Shown: positions 34,574 to 46,250, counted from the stretch's first letter. The stretch is DNA of 64,000 nucleotides from Chlorops oryzae (GCA_020466095.1 CM035806.1:116354737-116418736), one strand, 5' to 3'. The notes: generated by a model from the sequence alone, not told the origin. A program made the numbers and translations.

Positions 34574-34706
34574 TACCCTGCAGTAAATGCGGGGCAAATT
34601 TACCCCTGCGTCACCACTGTCATTCTATAGACATGGTCAACGAGGAGGTCCACAGTTCAATTTTCTTGAGCATTCATAAAATGAATTTACTGCACGAGAA
34701 TCAGAA

Positions 34707-34775
34707 GGCTCCGTAGCGTAATGGTGAGCATGTCCAATCATCAATCCGAAGGCTCGTGTTCGAATCCCAGGGCAG
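34707..34775 (+). other. tRNA-like module (Pol III A and B boxes)
   Basis: The A-box-like TAGCGTAATGG at 34714 and B-box GTTCGAATCC at 34758 have tRNA-like spacing. The ends do not form a proper acceptor stem, so this is not a functional tRNA gene; it is more like a tRNA-derived SINE head. Confidence 0.55.
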
Positions 34776-35021
34776 GCGAGAAAATGTGGAAAATTGTAAA
34801 ATTCGGAGGATTATTCTTATGGATTCTTATGGGTGAGAAAAGAGAAAAAAAGTTTCCGTTCTGAATTCTCGTGAATGCTTTCACAGTTCGTGCGAAAATT
34901 CTCATGAATTATATTTTCAATAACTTAATTTTTTCAATTTTTTCGCAAAAAAAAAAAATTTTTTTAAGCCTGTTAGATACCTATAATATTATCCACTAAA
35001 AAAAAAAAATAAAAAATTGGC

Positions 35022-35096
35022 ACCCGCCCGAGCGAGATTCGAACACGGGTCTCCAGGTCGCTAGGCCAGACTCTTCACACTGAGCCATCCGAGCCC
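35022..35096 (-). other. tRNA-like module (Pol III A and B boxes)
   Basis: On the minus strand the A-box TGGCTCAGTG (35078-35087) and B-box GTTCGAATC (35035-35043) are well formed. The acceptor stem is not convincing. It faces the plus-strand module at 34707 across an A/T-rich spacer. Confidence 0.55.
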
Positions 35097-35344
35097 TGTG
35101 CGCGGCGCTTTCCATTTACGTACTATAGCTAATGAGCTGCCTCTACAGCATCACCAGTTCAATCGTCAACTGGTGTCCGCTCGAACATATGCTCATACAA
35201 AGTGTCCATAGGAGAATACATTGGCACTGGTACAGTTGGTCACTAGTGACGGTGACGGAGGAACTAGTGACAGATTGAATCAGTCACTAGTGATAATTAC
35301 TGCAGGGTAGTTTAAAGGAATCAATTTCATAGCTTGGTTATTAC

Positions 35345-36440
35345 CATAGAATAAGTAATAATATAGAAGGAGCGTCTGAACGATTGCTTCGTTGCGCATA
35401 ATAGGCGCGGGCGGTAAGGAAGAGGTGAAAGAAACGAAATTCTCTCTCATTCTTAATCCTATTGATGCTCACAGCAGAACCTGCTCATAACATATTTGCA
35501 TGGTATGAGCGAAAATAATCTATATTTTGACTTTAAAGTCCTATAACTTTTGATACACTGCTCCGATTTTCATAAAATAAAAACTATAAGAAAATTTGAA
35601 AAATTTGGAAAATCTTATACGCTTACTCTATATAGCTATCTGCAAAAGGAAAAAAAGTTCGTAACTGACAGAAAATTTCAAGTCTTCATAAACCTACAAT
35701 TTCTATTAATTCTCTTCACATTCATAGCTATAAGCACCCAGCCGGACTTTTTCTCATAAATGACCAATTAATTTTTTTTTCCACCAAGGATATGAAGGGG
35801 AAAATTTGAGTACTTCTCAATTGCAATGGCATTGCCATCGCAAATCCAATGGCACTGTCATCGATAGAGGTATCGATACGACGCAGTAGATCTACTCCAC
35901 TTTCGATGACCAACTCGTGATATATGCTCTTATGACTGCCAATGCCGCTTGTGTGTTAATTTCATTAGAAAGTTGGTGTGTAATCGGGAGGAGTCGCGGC
36001 TCTATGTCCTGCTGAAATCATTGATTGTTTCACCGGGACATTTCCGGCTGGGGTGTCACCGAGTACACACATACTCTGCTTACAGCTATGAATGTGAAGA
36101 GAATTAATAGAAATTGTAGGTTTATGAAGACTTTAAATTTTCTGTCAGTTACGAACTTTTTTCGTTTTGCAGATAGCTATATAGAGTAAGCGTATAAGAT
36201 TTTCCAAATTTTTAAAATTTTCTTATAGTTTTTATTTTATGAAAATCGGAGCAGTGTATCAAAAGTTATAGGACTTTAAAGTCAAAATATAGATTATTTT
36301 CGGTCATACCATGCAAATATGAGCGGGTTCTCTGTGGGCATTAATCGTGGAAACAATGAGAGCGGGCTCCACGCGAGGAACCCGCCATACAATTTTCGCT
36401 TTGTATGAGACGCTTCTTCTATATTATTACTTATTCTATG
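35345..36440. mobile_element. Foldback-type element with ~390-bp arms
   Basis: CATAGAATAAGTAATAATAT at the left and its inverse at the right begin long inverted arms (about 35345-35735 and 36085-36440). The outer parts of the arms have diverged. TTATTAC borders both sides (35338-35344 and 36441-36447), a plausible 7-bp target duplication. The core (35815-36060) is related to the interior of the element at 17444-18324. No transposase seen. Confidence 0.75.
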
Positions 36441-36447
36441 TTATTAC

Positions 36448-37190
36448 GTTGACCCTGAGTTCTTGCCTTTACCCGTCGACATTAGATTCACTAGTGGGAT
36501 GGATGTTAGGATTTTTTAAGGCTTAGTTATGGCTAATGTATTGTTTTTTTCAGAGTTAAAATTTTTTATTATAAATTTCTTTCAGTTTTCTTAAAACTTT
36601 GATTAAGACATACTTTTTTGATAAACAGTTATTCCTTATGGATCAAATTGTTCGCTTACAGAATTAAAATTTATTATAAAGTGTTGATTTTTTTTAATTT
36701 GCAAAGCTCCAGTAGATTAATGCATACAGCAGAGATATAACATATAAAGGAAAACAGAGCAGTATAATAATTAAGTCAACGCATACAGTACATGTCATCG
36801 AACGTAACCACAAATATCGAACGTCAATTTTAAAAACAGTGTGTCTTTTTTTATTTATTGAAAGAATCATTTCTTATTTACACATGTAACATATTATACA
36901 TAATGCATTTGAAACTATTATAAATACAAAAAAAATATATATATACGAATAAAAAACTGAGCAAGGAAAGCTGCAAGCGAACTAAACTAATCTTAGCTAA
37001 CCATGGGAAAGAACAAGAGAAACACTTAAACGAAAAATACAAAACTCAAAACCACCAAGCGTCATTTTGTAAAGTCATTTTCAACTTCCTTATGAATATG
37101 GAAACGGAGGCATAAAATGTCAAAAGAAAAAAAAACACACACAAAAGATAATTAATCGTACACATTCAAATAAATGCATGCTAAACTACC
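36448..37190. other. AT-rich intergenic DNA
   Basis: No feature supported. Confidence 0.4.
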
Positions 37191-37517
37191 TACACCGAGA
37201 GAAAAAGGTACTTATATTAACTAAAACAGCAGTTTAAATTAGCCCAGTTCACCGTTATTTGTTAACTGTTGTACAGTAGCGGTCAACTCAACAGTACAAA
37301 AACAGTCAATAAGGATATAACTACCTGATGGTTGATATAACTGTCTCGCGGTTAAATCAATTGTCACCAGCGACAGGGAAAAAAAAATTTATTTTTGGCT
37401 TTGACTTTTTTTTTATCTTCTTTTATTAATTTTTTTTTTATTAAATTATTATATTTTTTCTTTATTTATTTGTTTCTATTTAAATCTTTTTCTCTTTCAT
37501 CTCTTTAAATTTTCTCG

Positions 37518-37590
37518 CCTCGGCCCAGCCTTGAACCGCTGACCTCCACTTCGCTGGGCGAACGTCTTAACCATTAAGCTAAACGAACGA
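37518..37590 (-). other. tRNA-like module
   Basis: Minus-strand A-box TAGCTTAATGG (37571-37581) and B-box-like GGTTCAAGGC (37528-37537), with tRNA-like spacing. No paired acceptor ends. Confidence 0.5.
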
Positions 37591-37820
37591 ATTTAATTTG
37601 TTGGTCAAAATGCTCACTTGAGTTTATGGTTGCTCAAGTTTTGGGGAACGTGCTTAAGGAATTGTTTAACTCCCAAAATTTTTTGCTTGAAAATGAACCA
37701 TTAAAAAAAAATTAAATAAATTAAAACCTTCAAAATTTAGGAGAACATTTTTGTCTTCCGAAACAACTGAACTTAGAACAAAAAAAAACTATAATTAAAA
37801 AAACAATTCAGAAAAATTCC

Positions 37821-37900
37821 CGCCGCCAGCAGGGAAAGAACCCCGCAGCTCACGACTGTCAAGTCGCAGTTTAAAGCACTGAGCTATCGAAACCTCCGGA
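37821..37900 (-). other. tRNA-like module
   Basis: Minus-strand A-box TAGCTCAGTG (37877-37886) and a degenerate B-box GGGTTCTTTCCC (37832-37843). The middle (ACTTGACAGT) resembles an anticodon arm. Confidence 0.5.
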
Positions 37901-38093
37901 GACGGTTGATCAGAATGCGAAGTTATACGTCTAAGTGACCGAAAGCGAATTTGAAAATAAAAAGTAACTGTTTTTCAACTGTTCATTTGACTGCCTTTTT
38001 CAGTGCATTTAACGCGCAATACAGTTTATTTGGCCACTCCTACTTTAACTGTTCTAAGTAGTTGATTTAACTGTTGCTATTTCTCTCGGTGTA

Positions 38094-41000
38094 CAGAAGC
38101 TCATATAAATATAAGAAGCTCATCAACTTGTAACGCATCGACAAGAGCAGAAAAAAATAACATCAGTTATAGTCAATGCGACGACACTGTGTCGGAGCAT
38201 GTATAATATAAGTCGGAAAAACCAAAAAAGGTTTAGAAGAGCTCATACATATATCCATTGACAAAGAATCATCTATATCAAAATAACATTATAAAAGCAT
38301 TCAAACAAGCATACTTACAAGCAAACATTAAGGTGTCCCAATAAAACGTTATTGAATTTCATAGTTTTACGTAAGGTTTTTCAAGTTTTACGTAAGGTTT
38401 TTCAAGAGGGTTAATTTTTTTTTTGAGGATTTTTTTCAGATTTCTGGTGAAAGGCTTAGAGGTTGCGTTGCGGAGATTTTCGCAAAATGTCCTGTTTTTC
38501 TGAGTTTTTAGTGAAAGCTTGTTCATAACCAATGTTTTTCGAAAATTGTTATAAAATTGAAACTGTTACGCTTCAATGAGGATTAAGTCAAACCAACAAA
38601 ACAAAAATTTTCTAATAAAGTGAACAATAGTTAAATAACACTAGTTTACAAATTATCAATTTACATTTTTTTTGAGCGCCATAAACCACTTTTCCTTTGG
38701 ACTATGGCCTTCTAAACACGAAAAAAGTATTGCGAAAAATGTTTATGGAAATATTTTTTATATTAACTTTTGAAATAAAACTTTTGTTTTTTTGGTGTAT
38801 TGCGGCTTTTTCGAGCAGAACTGAAAATGCAATGTACCTTCCGATTTAAATAAATTGTCCCTTAGATTAAAATACATAAGTCCTTCTAAAAACTTTTGTT
38901 ACGTAGTTTTAAGATCCGTCAAATAAAATATGTAAAAAAAACATATTATTTTGCACGTTATAGATTTTTTAGATGCCGATGAATTAAAAAACGTGATTCA
39001 TTTTTTTTTTCCAAAAACCGTGTTTTAGGATTAAGCATAGTAATTTATTTTCTTGACCAATTTTTAATCTAATTTAAGGGAAGGTTGGTGTTTTGTCGAT
39101 CTCTGCTCGAAAAAGCTGCAATATAGCCAAAAAGAAACAGGTGTTTAGCAGACCAAAGTTCATTAAAAAAGTGAATTTAGATCTACTGTTAAATACGATG
39201 TAAACTAGTATAATAAGTCGAGTAAAATTACTGAATGGAAGTTCCCACTTCAATTCATTTGTCCGAATTTGCGAATCAGCCTCTCGAATATAGGACGTTC
39301 TTTAAGAATCGTTCCTTTTCGGAGCATTGCAAATATAAGGAAAAGGAAATATAAATATATATATTTATATATATTAAGCTGGATCGATCTTTAACCCCCT
39401 ATTCCACTAGCAGAACAATCTATAGCCCATAATAAGTAATTATGCCGAAGAAACCATAGGTCAAATATGAAATATAATGCTGCGCTTTTGTAAACAAAGA
39501 AAACACGAAATTAAATAGCACTCTTTTCTGAAACAAATCGCTATACCTCTTTCACTTATGTTTACTGTGTAGGTATTAAAGAACGTCAAACGCTATACGA
39601 TAAGTTAAAAACTTATAAAAATTATGATATTCGCAATCCTAACTTACTAAAAAAAAAATTTCAAACGGCAGAAAAGTTACTTGTAAGCCATTCACTACAT
39701 AAAAATTATATGAGCGCGCGCATAAATTCATATATGAAAAACGTCTTGCATGCCACATAAGTGATGCATTTTCTAGCTCATATCACACGTTTGTCTTTGC
39801 TTGCACACGTCTACCGCAGCATATTAGTACTGAGATCGTCTAAATGGGCTGACGTTTTTGTAAGAGTCTCAAAAAACTACATTTTAATTTTGATAATATT
39901 TTTGCTGAACGGTAATAATCAGAGATGTTTTTTTTTTAGAAATATCTAGAAAAAGGGAATACACTGAAAAAAATTATTTTATATATATATTTAATTTTTT
40001 TTTGTGAAAAGTTATTTCTGAGTGTAAAATTCACCAAAAAATTTACATTCCCTGTTTTATAAGCTATCAATAGCCGTTTTTTTAACCATTCTATCTTAGT
40101 TAGTTTTTGAGTTGTAATTTTTTTGAAAGAGCTATAGGCCCTCAACGATATTTTAAGAACAATGGACAATGGAAACCAAAATCTAAAATTAATTTTAGTA
40201 GTATCAATCCAAAAATTAAAAAAACTTCAAAATCCCTTTCAGGCGCCCGCAGGCTATATCCTTTAAGTCACGCTCCACTTCATTTCTTCACGGAAAAAAA
40301 TTATAGCACCATGTGCTATATATTGTTAGCGTTAAGTGCTATAACCATAGTAGAAAATGGGATAGTAGATTTTTGTTACTGCGTCTGCTATATTTTATAT
40401 GAAACTTTAATAGCTGCTATTACCATAATTTAATGTAACCCGTGCTACACCAATAGCAGTTTACGCTGCAATTCCTCATAGTTTTTGTTAGAAACCCGCC
40501 GGCAAACAAAAATTCAAAATCAACCGGAGTTCCCTCACATCTTCAGCTTCAAAAACAGGGACGTCAGCCCTTTATTGTCCCTGACATTAACATTTGGCAA
40601 TCCTGCCAGGAGCCTGGAATCAGCTCTAGTGGACCATTCAGTGCAGAGAGTCCTTCCACGCGTACCACGTGCCACGACCTTCAACCGCCCTCCTGTTGCA
40701 TTCTCAAGGGCATCGAATCACACTTCCTGAACTCGCGAAGCGTATGCATTGAAATTGTGGACAGACTCTGTCTCTGTCTGACTTAATACTTCAAATTGGC
40801 AGCGTACCCGTTGGCCAGTCGGTGTGATCGGTGGTTTTTTGTGCAGGGCAAATAGAGTGACAGCAACAACATAGTGACCTAGCGAATGACAGTCTAATTG
40901 TCGTTTCCTCGTTCCCTTCAGTTGAGAACAAAGAGAGGGAGTCGGCCGGCCAGCGAATTGGTTTTTTCTTTTTCGGTTCTCTGAAAGTCTTTGCGAATCG

Positions 41001-41695
41001 GTTTTCTTTCTTCGCTTACTCTTTCGTGGTTGGAATCTCGTGAGAATTTCAAACAAAGAAGACACGAGATGGTCCATATATCATATTGGCGTTCATGAGT
41101 GCAGATATATGTATATGCATGCAACCATACTTATTGCGTAGGTCAGTTTCGGCATCGTGTACCGAAATTTGCCTTAAGCAGTAGCGAGCGCACATTAAAC
41201 ATCGAAGAAACACCGATCCAGCGTGCATTCTCGAGACAAGGGCAATAAGAATTGCAAGGCGTGTGCATATAGGCATACAACATCACATAAATATATGCTG
41301 CGATGCTAGCGCTCTGCTAACGCTTATGTATGACATTTTTATGATCAAAATTTGAAATTCTAATTCGAAATTTTTGGCGACAAATAAACGTACTCGAATC
41401 TGAAATTTATTGCGATTTTCTTTAACATATTGAACCGATTTGATTTTCTGTCATTGAATTTGGGGTTGCAGGAAGCTTGCGGGGTGTTGCGAAAGTGAAA
41501 GCCCATAACCAGTGCGCTACGACAGGCATTGACCAAAAATTTGTGCAACCTCGACTCTTACGGAGTCGATCAGATAACATCGATTGTGAAAAGTAAATTC
41601 TTTATTCTCCAGTGTTCTACATCCGGCAGTGGTCGCTGATATACATTTCAACGAGATTAAGACACATTGTTGCAATCTCGATTTCTCAATAATTT
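38094..41695. other. 3.6 kb without recognised gene
   Basis: Mostly AT-rich. An imperfect inverted repeat pairs GGCTTTTTCGAGCAG (about 38807) with CTGCTCGAAAAAGC (about 39102). A cluster of TATAGC/GCTATA motifs lies at 40300-40460 and resembles 51610-51830. Region 40480-41640 has balanced composition and short frames (for example 40718-41077 minus) but no family I know; it may be LTR or leader sequence of an unidentified element. Confidence 0.35.
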
Positions 41696-41918
41696 TGTTT
41701 AGAACTGCGTTTGGTGTTTGATTCGGTTTAGACCTGAATAAAACTTGCAGTCTGCGTTGTACAAATTTCTGATATTATATCAAGAAATTCCGTTTGCAAT
41801 GACTTTACAGTTGTTGATTGTGAAAGCCACTAAAAATTCTTTATTAAATTGATTTCTTATGTACTAATAATTTGTTTATCAATACAAAACTGGTTTAAAA
41901 TAAAAGTGCCAGATCACA
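41696..41918 (-). repeat. 3' LTR of the BEL element
   Basis: In the element's orientation it starts TGTGATCTGG and ends TTCTAAACA. Near-identical to 50273-50495. Eight further bases beyond the CACA boundary are also similar at both copies, so the outer edge could be slightly longer. Confidence 0.9.
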
Positions 41919-42606
41919 GAAATTTGTTTGATGTTTCTAAATGTGAACACTGAAATCAGTTTCGTTTTGCTGTTGACGAGGCCGTGGAGTTGGAAGCAAA
42001 TTTTGTTTTCTTTTGCACTTGAGATACATCAAGATAAGTAGAGCTGCAAATAGTGCAGTGTAACCAACTGCGATGTGGTGATAATTCTGATTTTCCATTT
42101 TATTTGGTAGTTGAAGTAATTCTTCTGTTGCTAATGAAGACTGTAACAAACTTAGATTAGCAATTTGTGGCGTGTACTTATTTGGATTTGCCTCCATTAC
42201 TATTGGTTTCAATTGTTCAATACGCGATACTTCAGTTAAATTTCCTAGGCTGGTATAGGATGCCATAAGGGTGCTGGACACTTGTTGATGAGCTTGAATG
42301 GCCACGAAATTGTGCTTGACCATACATTCTGGTTGAAGAGTAAGTATCCCGGAGTTTTTTAAAATGATTTGTGTAATTTCTCTGCCACATACAACTGTTG
42401 CGCGTGATTCCTTTTGCGTTGCGTAGATCCATTGATTTCTGTGCTGCAGTGAAATCCACGTGAATTCTTCAGACATTCGTCGCAAGTGGCAATCGGACTG
42501 GGTGAAGTTATTAAAAAGGTTAAGCTCGCATTTGCATACTGTGGAGCCATGGTTATATCTAACTTGAAGCTTGGAACACATGTAACTTCCGTCTTTGATG
42601 ATGATA

Positions 42607-43899
42607 ACAGGTTGGCTGATAAGTCCCCGGTCTGACACATAGATGGCGTCGCTAATATTAAATGCATATTATTTTTATATAGTGGCAACCTTCAAATGAT
42701 TCGTGTCAAAATTTGACGTCTGTAAGTCAATTAGTTTGTGAGATAGAGCGTCTTTTGTGAAGCAACTTTTGTTATTGTGAAAAAAATGGAAAAAAAGGAA
42801 TTTCGTGTTTTGATAAAATACTGTTTTCTGAAGGGAAAAAATACAGTGGAAGCAAAAACTTGGCTTGATAATGAGTTTCCGGACTCTGCCCCAGGAAAAT
42901 CAACAATAATTGATTGGTATGCAAAATTCAAGCGTGGTGAAATGAGCACGGAGGACGGTGAACGCAGTGGACGCCCGAAAGAGGTGGTTACCGACAAAAA
43001 CATCAAAAAAATTCACAAAATGATTTTGAATGACCGTAAAATGAATTTGATCGAGATAGCAGAGGCCTTAAAGATATCAAAGGAACGTGTTGGTCATATC
43101 ATTCATCAATATTTGGATATGAAAAAGCTCTGTGCAAAATGGGTGCCGCGCGAGCTCACATTTGACCAAAAACAACAACGTGTTGATGATTCTGAGCGGT
43201 GTTTGCAGCTGTTAACTCGCAATACACCCGAGTTTTTGCGTCGATATGTGACAATGGATGAAACATGGCTCTATCACTACACTCCTGAGTCCAATCGACA
43301 GTCGGCTGAGTGGACAGCGATCGGTGAACCGTCTCCGAAGCGTGGAAGGACTCAAAAGTCCGCTGGCAAAGTAATGGCCTCTGTTTTTTGGGATGGGCAT
43401 GGAATAATTTTTATCGATTATCTTGAGAAGGGAAAAACCATCAACAGTGACTATTATATGTCGTTATTGGAGCGTTTGAAGGTCGAAATCGCGGCAAAAC
43501 GGCCCCATATGAAGAAGAAAAAAGTGTTGTTCCACCAAGACAAAGCACCGTGCCACAAGTCATTGAGAACGATGGCAAAAATTCATGAATTAGGCTTCAA
43601 ATTGCTTCCCCACCCACCGTATTCTCCAGATCTGGCCCCCAGCGACTTTTTCTTGTTCTCAGACCTCAAAAGGATGCTCGCAGGAAAAAAATTTGGCTGC
43701 AATGAAGAGGTGATCGCCGAAAGTGAGGCCTATTTTGAGGCAAAACCGGAGAAGTACTACCAAAATGGTATCAAAAAATTGGAAGGTCGTTATAATCGTT
43801 GTATCGCTCTTGAAGGGAACTATGTTGAATAATAAAAACGAATTTTGACAAAAAAATGTGTTTTTCTTTGTTAGACCGGGGACTTATCAGCCAACCTGT
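42607..43899 (+). mobile_element. Himar1-like mariner transposon, apparently complete
   Basis: Inverted ends ACAGGTTGGCTGATAAGTCC and GGACTTATCAGCCAACCTGT are flanked by TA (42605-42606 and 43900-43901). The element is 1293 bp, about the Himar1 length, and carries one uninterrupted transposase gene. The TIRs match those known for the irritans subfamily with few changes. It is inserted in the BEL env frame. Confidence 0.95.
42786..43832 (+). CDS. mariner transposase (irritans/Himar1 type)
   Basis: 348 codons from the ATG at 42786 (the GTG three codons earlier is not the start), the same length as the Himar1 transposase. It catalyses cut-and-paste transposition at TA sites. The N-terminal half has two helix-turn-helix motifs that bind the TIR. 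The linker WVPRELT is present. The DD34D catalytic core is visible as TMDETW, HQDKAPCH and YSPDLAPSDFFLF. Lys follows the second Asp, where the family usually has Asn (HQDNAPCH). The frame is fully open and the sequence is very close to Himar1 as I recall it, implying recent arrival. Activity is not shown. Confidence 0.93.
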   Translation: MEKKEFRVLIKYCFLKGKNTVEAKTWLDNEFPDSAPGKSTIIDWYAKFKRGEMSTEDGERSGRPKEVVTDKNIKKIHKMILNDRKMNLIEIAEALKISKERVGHIIHQYLDMKKLCAKWVPRELTFDQKQQRVDDSERCLQLLTRNTPEFLRRYVTMDETWLYHYTPESNRQSAEWTAIGEPSPKRGRTQKSAGKVMASVFWDGHGIIFIDYLEKGKTINSDYYMSLLERLKVEIAAKRPHMKKKKVLFHQDKAPCHKSLRTMAKIHELGFKLLPHPPYSPDLAPSDFFLFSDLKRMLAGKKFGCNEEVIAESEAYFEAKPEKYYQNGIKKLEGRYNRCIALEGNYVE

Positions 43900-44941
43900 T
43901 ACAGGATTTAAGTTCGGAGCTGCTCATTGGAAAATACTGGTCGATGTGATTGTTGATCGCTAAGTATTGAGAGCAAAAGTCAATCGCTATCATCGTGTTG
44001 TTGGTCCAGATTGGAATTGAAATGAGATGAAAAAGCTCAAAGCGCCCATGACTCACTAAGGGTAAAGTTATGCTGAAGACGACCTTGTCTTTTGTCAGTC
44101 CTCCTTTGACACTCATGATTGTGTACAGTTTTAATAATTCGTCTTGATTTACAGGTAACTCAAGCGAACTAGGCAAGTGCATTTTAACTTTAGCAACCTC
44201 CTGTCGCAGCTGATTGGGTGAAAGGAGCAGCGGGCTTATTTTTCCATGATGAGCGTCCGTGAGTACGTCCAACATTGATGATTGCATTCGCTGCAAATTC
44301 GTTGCAATGATTGTATGCTGCATAGCCAATGTAGTAAAGGTGTGGTACATCTTCTCTTGGTATCGCTCTTCATCATTGCTTCGTACGCTGTTGAGAATTA
44401 ACTGAATTTGATTGTCTAGTTGATCGAATTTCGTGTTAACCGCCGTTTGATCATGTTTTAGTATTTTGATAGTGGAGTCAACTATCGAGGTTTGATTTTT
44501 TAACAAAAGGATTAAGTGATTCTCATTTTCTTTTACTTGAGCAATGGTGTGGCTCATATTTTCTGCGTATTCGGAGTCAAGTATTCCAAAAAGTGAGTTC
44601 GCAACGTTTCCAACCATATTAATCGCTTCTCGTCGGGATCTCCGCCTTGCTAGAAGTACACTTTCCATTTTTAATTCATTCTCAAGGTTTTCGAAATGTA
44701 ATATGAGCGTATCGCAAGCGTTTTTTAGTGTCATTTCATCACATAAATGCCTTAACGCCTTTGTTCCATTGGAGAGCATTGAAAGCTCATTCCAAAATGC
44801 TTCCAAGTCATAGTAAATTAGGAGATTCCATTCTGTAGCCATTCCCAGAATTATTGGAAGAATCAATAATGATACGATGAGTGTTAGTAAATTCGAACTC
44901 ACAGACGTGCGTCTCCTTTTTTCAGGTACCTCCGTTGACAT

Positions 44942-46220
44942 TTTGTCTGAATTGACGGTCGGTGATGACTCTTCCTCTGGAAACAGTGGTGCAAGTCGAT
45001 GTATTGCTCTCTTGCATACTCCTGTATTTGTTTTTACATCCACAACTCTGACTCTTTGATCATCGCCTTCATACACTTTGACGATGCGGCCCAATGCCCA
45101 TTTTAATGGTGGGCTGTTATCCTCTTTAAGGATGACCAATGTCCCGACCTCCACATTTCGGTTTGGTTGTTTCCATTTATGTCTCTGTTGAAGCCCTGAT
45201 AGGTATTCGGAGCTCCATCTCTTCCAAAATTGTCCTTTAATATATGACACTTGTTCCCATCTTGTAAGTAAATTGGGCCGATTTCACAGCAGCCTCCCAG
45301 AGGCCTCCAAAATGCGGTGCTCGAGATGGTATAAAACTGAAATTTATCCCAGAGCTGCTGCACTGTTGTCCAATGCTTTTTTGTGCCTTGTCTGAGTATA
45401 TTATGTCCTTGAGTTCCGGTAATCGATTTCTTGCACCCACAAAATTTGTAGCATTGTCGCAATATAAATTTTCGCAGGTAGCCAGTTTTGCAATGAATCG
45501 TTTCAATGATCCGATGAATGCTTCCGTTGTTAGATCACCTACAAGCTCCAAGTGTACTGCTTTGGTTGCAAAGCAGCAATATATCGCAATATACACCTTT
45601 GTCGGACGTTTTCCTCTAATTTTATAGTGCACAGTGAGTGGTCCACAGAAGTCCACGCCAGTATTTATAAATGGTCGAGCTGCTTGCACTCTCGGGAGCG
45701 GTAAATTTCCCATGACTTGTTGATATAGAGTAGGCCTGGTTCTTGTGCAGCGTACACAATAATTGACTGCACACTTAGCCATTGCGATACCTTTGATTAT
45801 CCAAAACCGTTGTCTTGATTGATAAAGCAACGCTTGAGGCCCGCAGTGTTTATTCTTAATATGCATTTCCGTCAGAAGTAATTTCACAAGAACGTCGTTG
45901 TATGGAAGAAGAATTTGATGTTTTGTTTCATACGGAAGACTTGAATTTGATAATCGCCCTTCAACTCTCAAAATGCCTTTCTCGTCTAGAAAAGGGGTCA
46001 AGCTGCTCAACGAGTGTGAATTCGATAATGACCTTTCAACTCTAAGTTTAGATATTTTCACCTTGAATGCTGCACGTTGTATAGCTTTGATGATTATTGC
46101 CAGAGAGTCTTCTAGTTCGTTGGGACTTAGAGCAGCACCTTCGCTTGAATTTGATTCTTCTCGAGACTTGCGCCGGCATTTGTTGATGAAGCGCACAATA
46201 TACCCAAGCACTCGTTGCAT
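44942..46220 (-). pseudogene. BEL integrase
   Basis: The zinc-binding part (EMHIKNKHCG, CAVNYCVRC) is followed by the catalytic core with Asp in NTGVDFCGP, Asp in YCDNATNF and Glu in GLWEAAVKS, so all three acidic residues are present. The frame changes near 45240 into the C-terminal domain (QRHKWKQPNRNVEVGTLVIL). That domain runs without a stop into the env-like region. The domain itself looks functional apart from the frame change. Confidence 0.85.
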
Positions 46221-46250
46221 TCGATAAAATCAATTTCTTGTATTTAATTC

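Larger units (their letters stand above)
34576..35307. mobile_element. TA-flanked 732-bp TIR element with two tRNA-like modules
   Basis: Ends CCCTGCAGTAA and TTACTGCAGGG are inverted, with TA on both outer sides (34574-34575 and 35308-35309). Inside are one plus- and one minus-strand tRNA-like segment and long A/T runs between them. No ORF. It may be a Tc1/mariner-type MITE that captured SINE-like sequence, or a new composite. Confidence 0.65.
37193..38091. mobile_element. TA-flanked 899-bp TIR element with two tRNA-like modules
   Basis: Ends CACCGAGAGAAA and TTTCTCTCGGTG are inverted and bordered by TA. Short AACAGT/ACTGTT motifs recur near both ends. Two minus-strand tRNA-like modules lie inside, separated by A/T-rich DNA. 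No ORF. The plan resembles 34576-35307, but the termini differ. Confidence 0.65.
41937..44941 (-). pseudogene. Envelope-like glycoprotein of the BEL element, interrupted by mariner
   Basis: From an ATG at 44941 the frame has an N-terminal hydrophobic segment (about 44830-44885). A basic RRRSRR furin-type site at about 44632-44650 comes next. A hydrophobic stretch and coiled-coil-like region follow, an arrangement like the F-type fusion proteins reported for insect errantivirus/roo-type envelopes. The reading frame is cut at 43900 by the mariner (42607-43899) and resumes at 42604. It ends with a membrane segment (about 42010-42075) and a basic tail (to 41937). Apart from the insertion no stop is seen. 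It is in frame with pol upstream. Confidence 0.78.

Noticed and set aside
34707..34775. Functional tRNA gene
   Set aside because: A and B boxes are present but the acceptor stem does not pair; recorded as tRNA-like only. The same applies to the other five modules.
38794..39135. MITE from an imperfect inverted repeat
   Set aside because: Only about 15-25 bp pair and no flanking duplication is visible; mentioned within the intergenic entry only.
40485..41124. Overlapping frames in balanced-composition DNA (possible exon or LTR)
   Set aside because: No motif, splice pattern or repeat partner that I can support.
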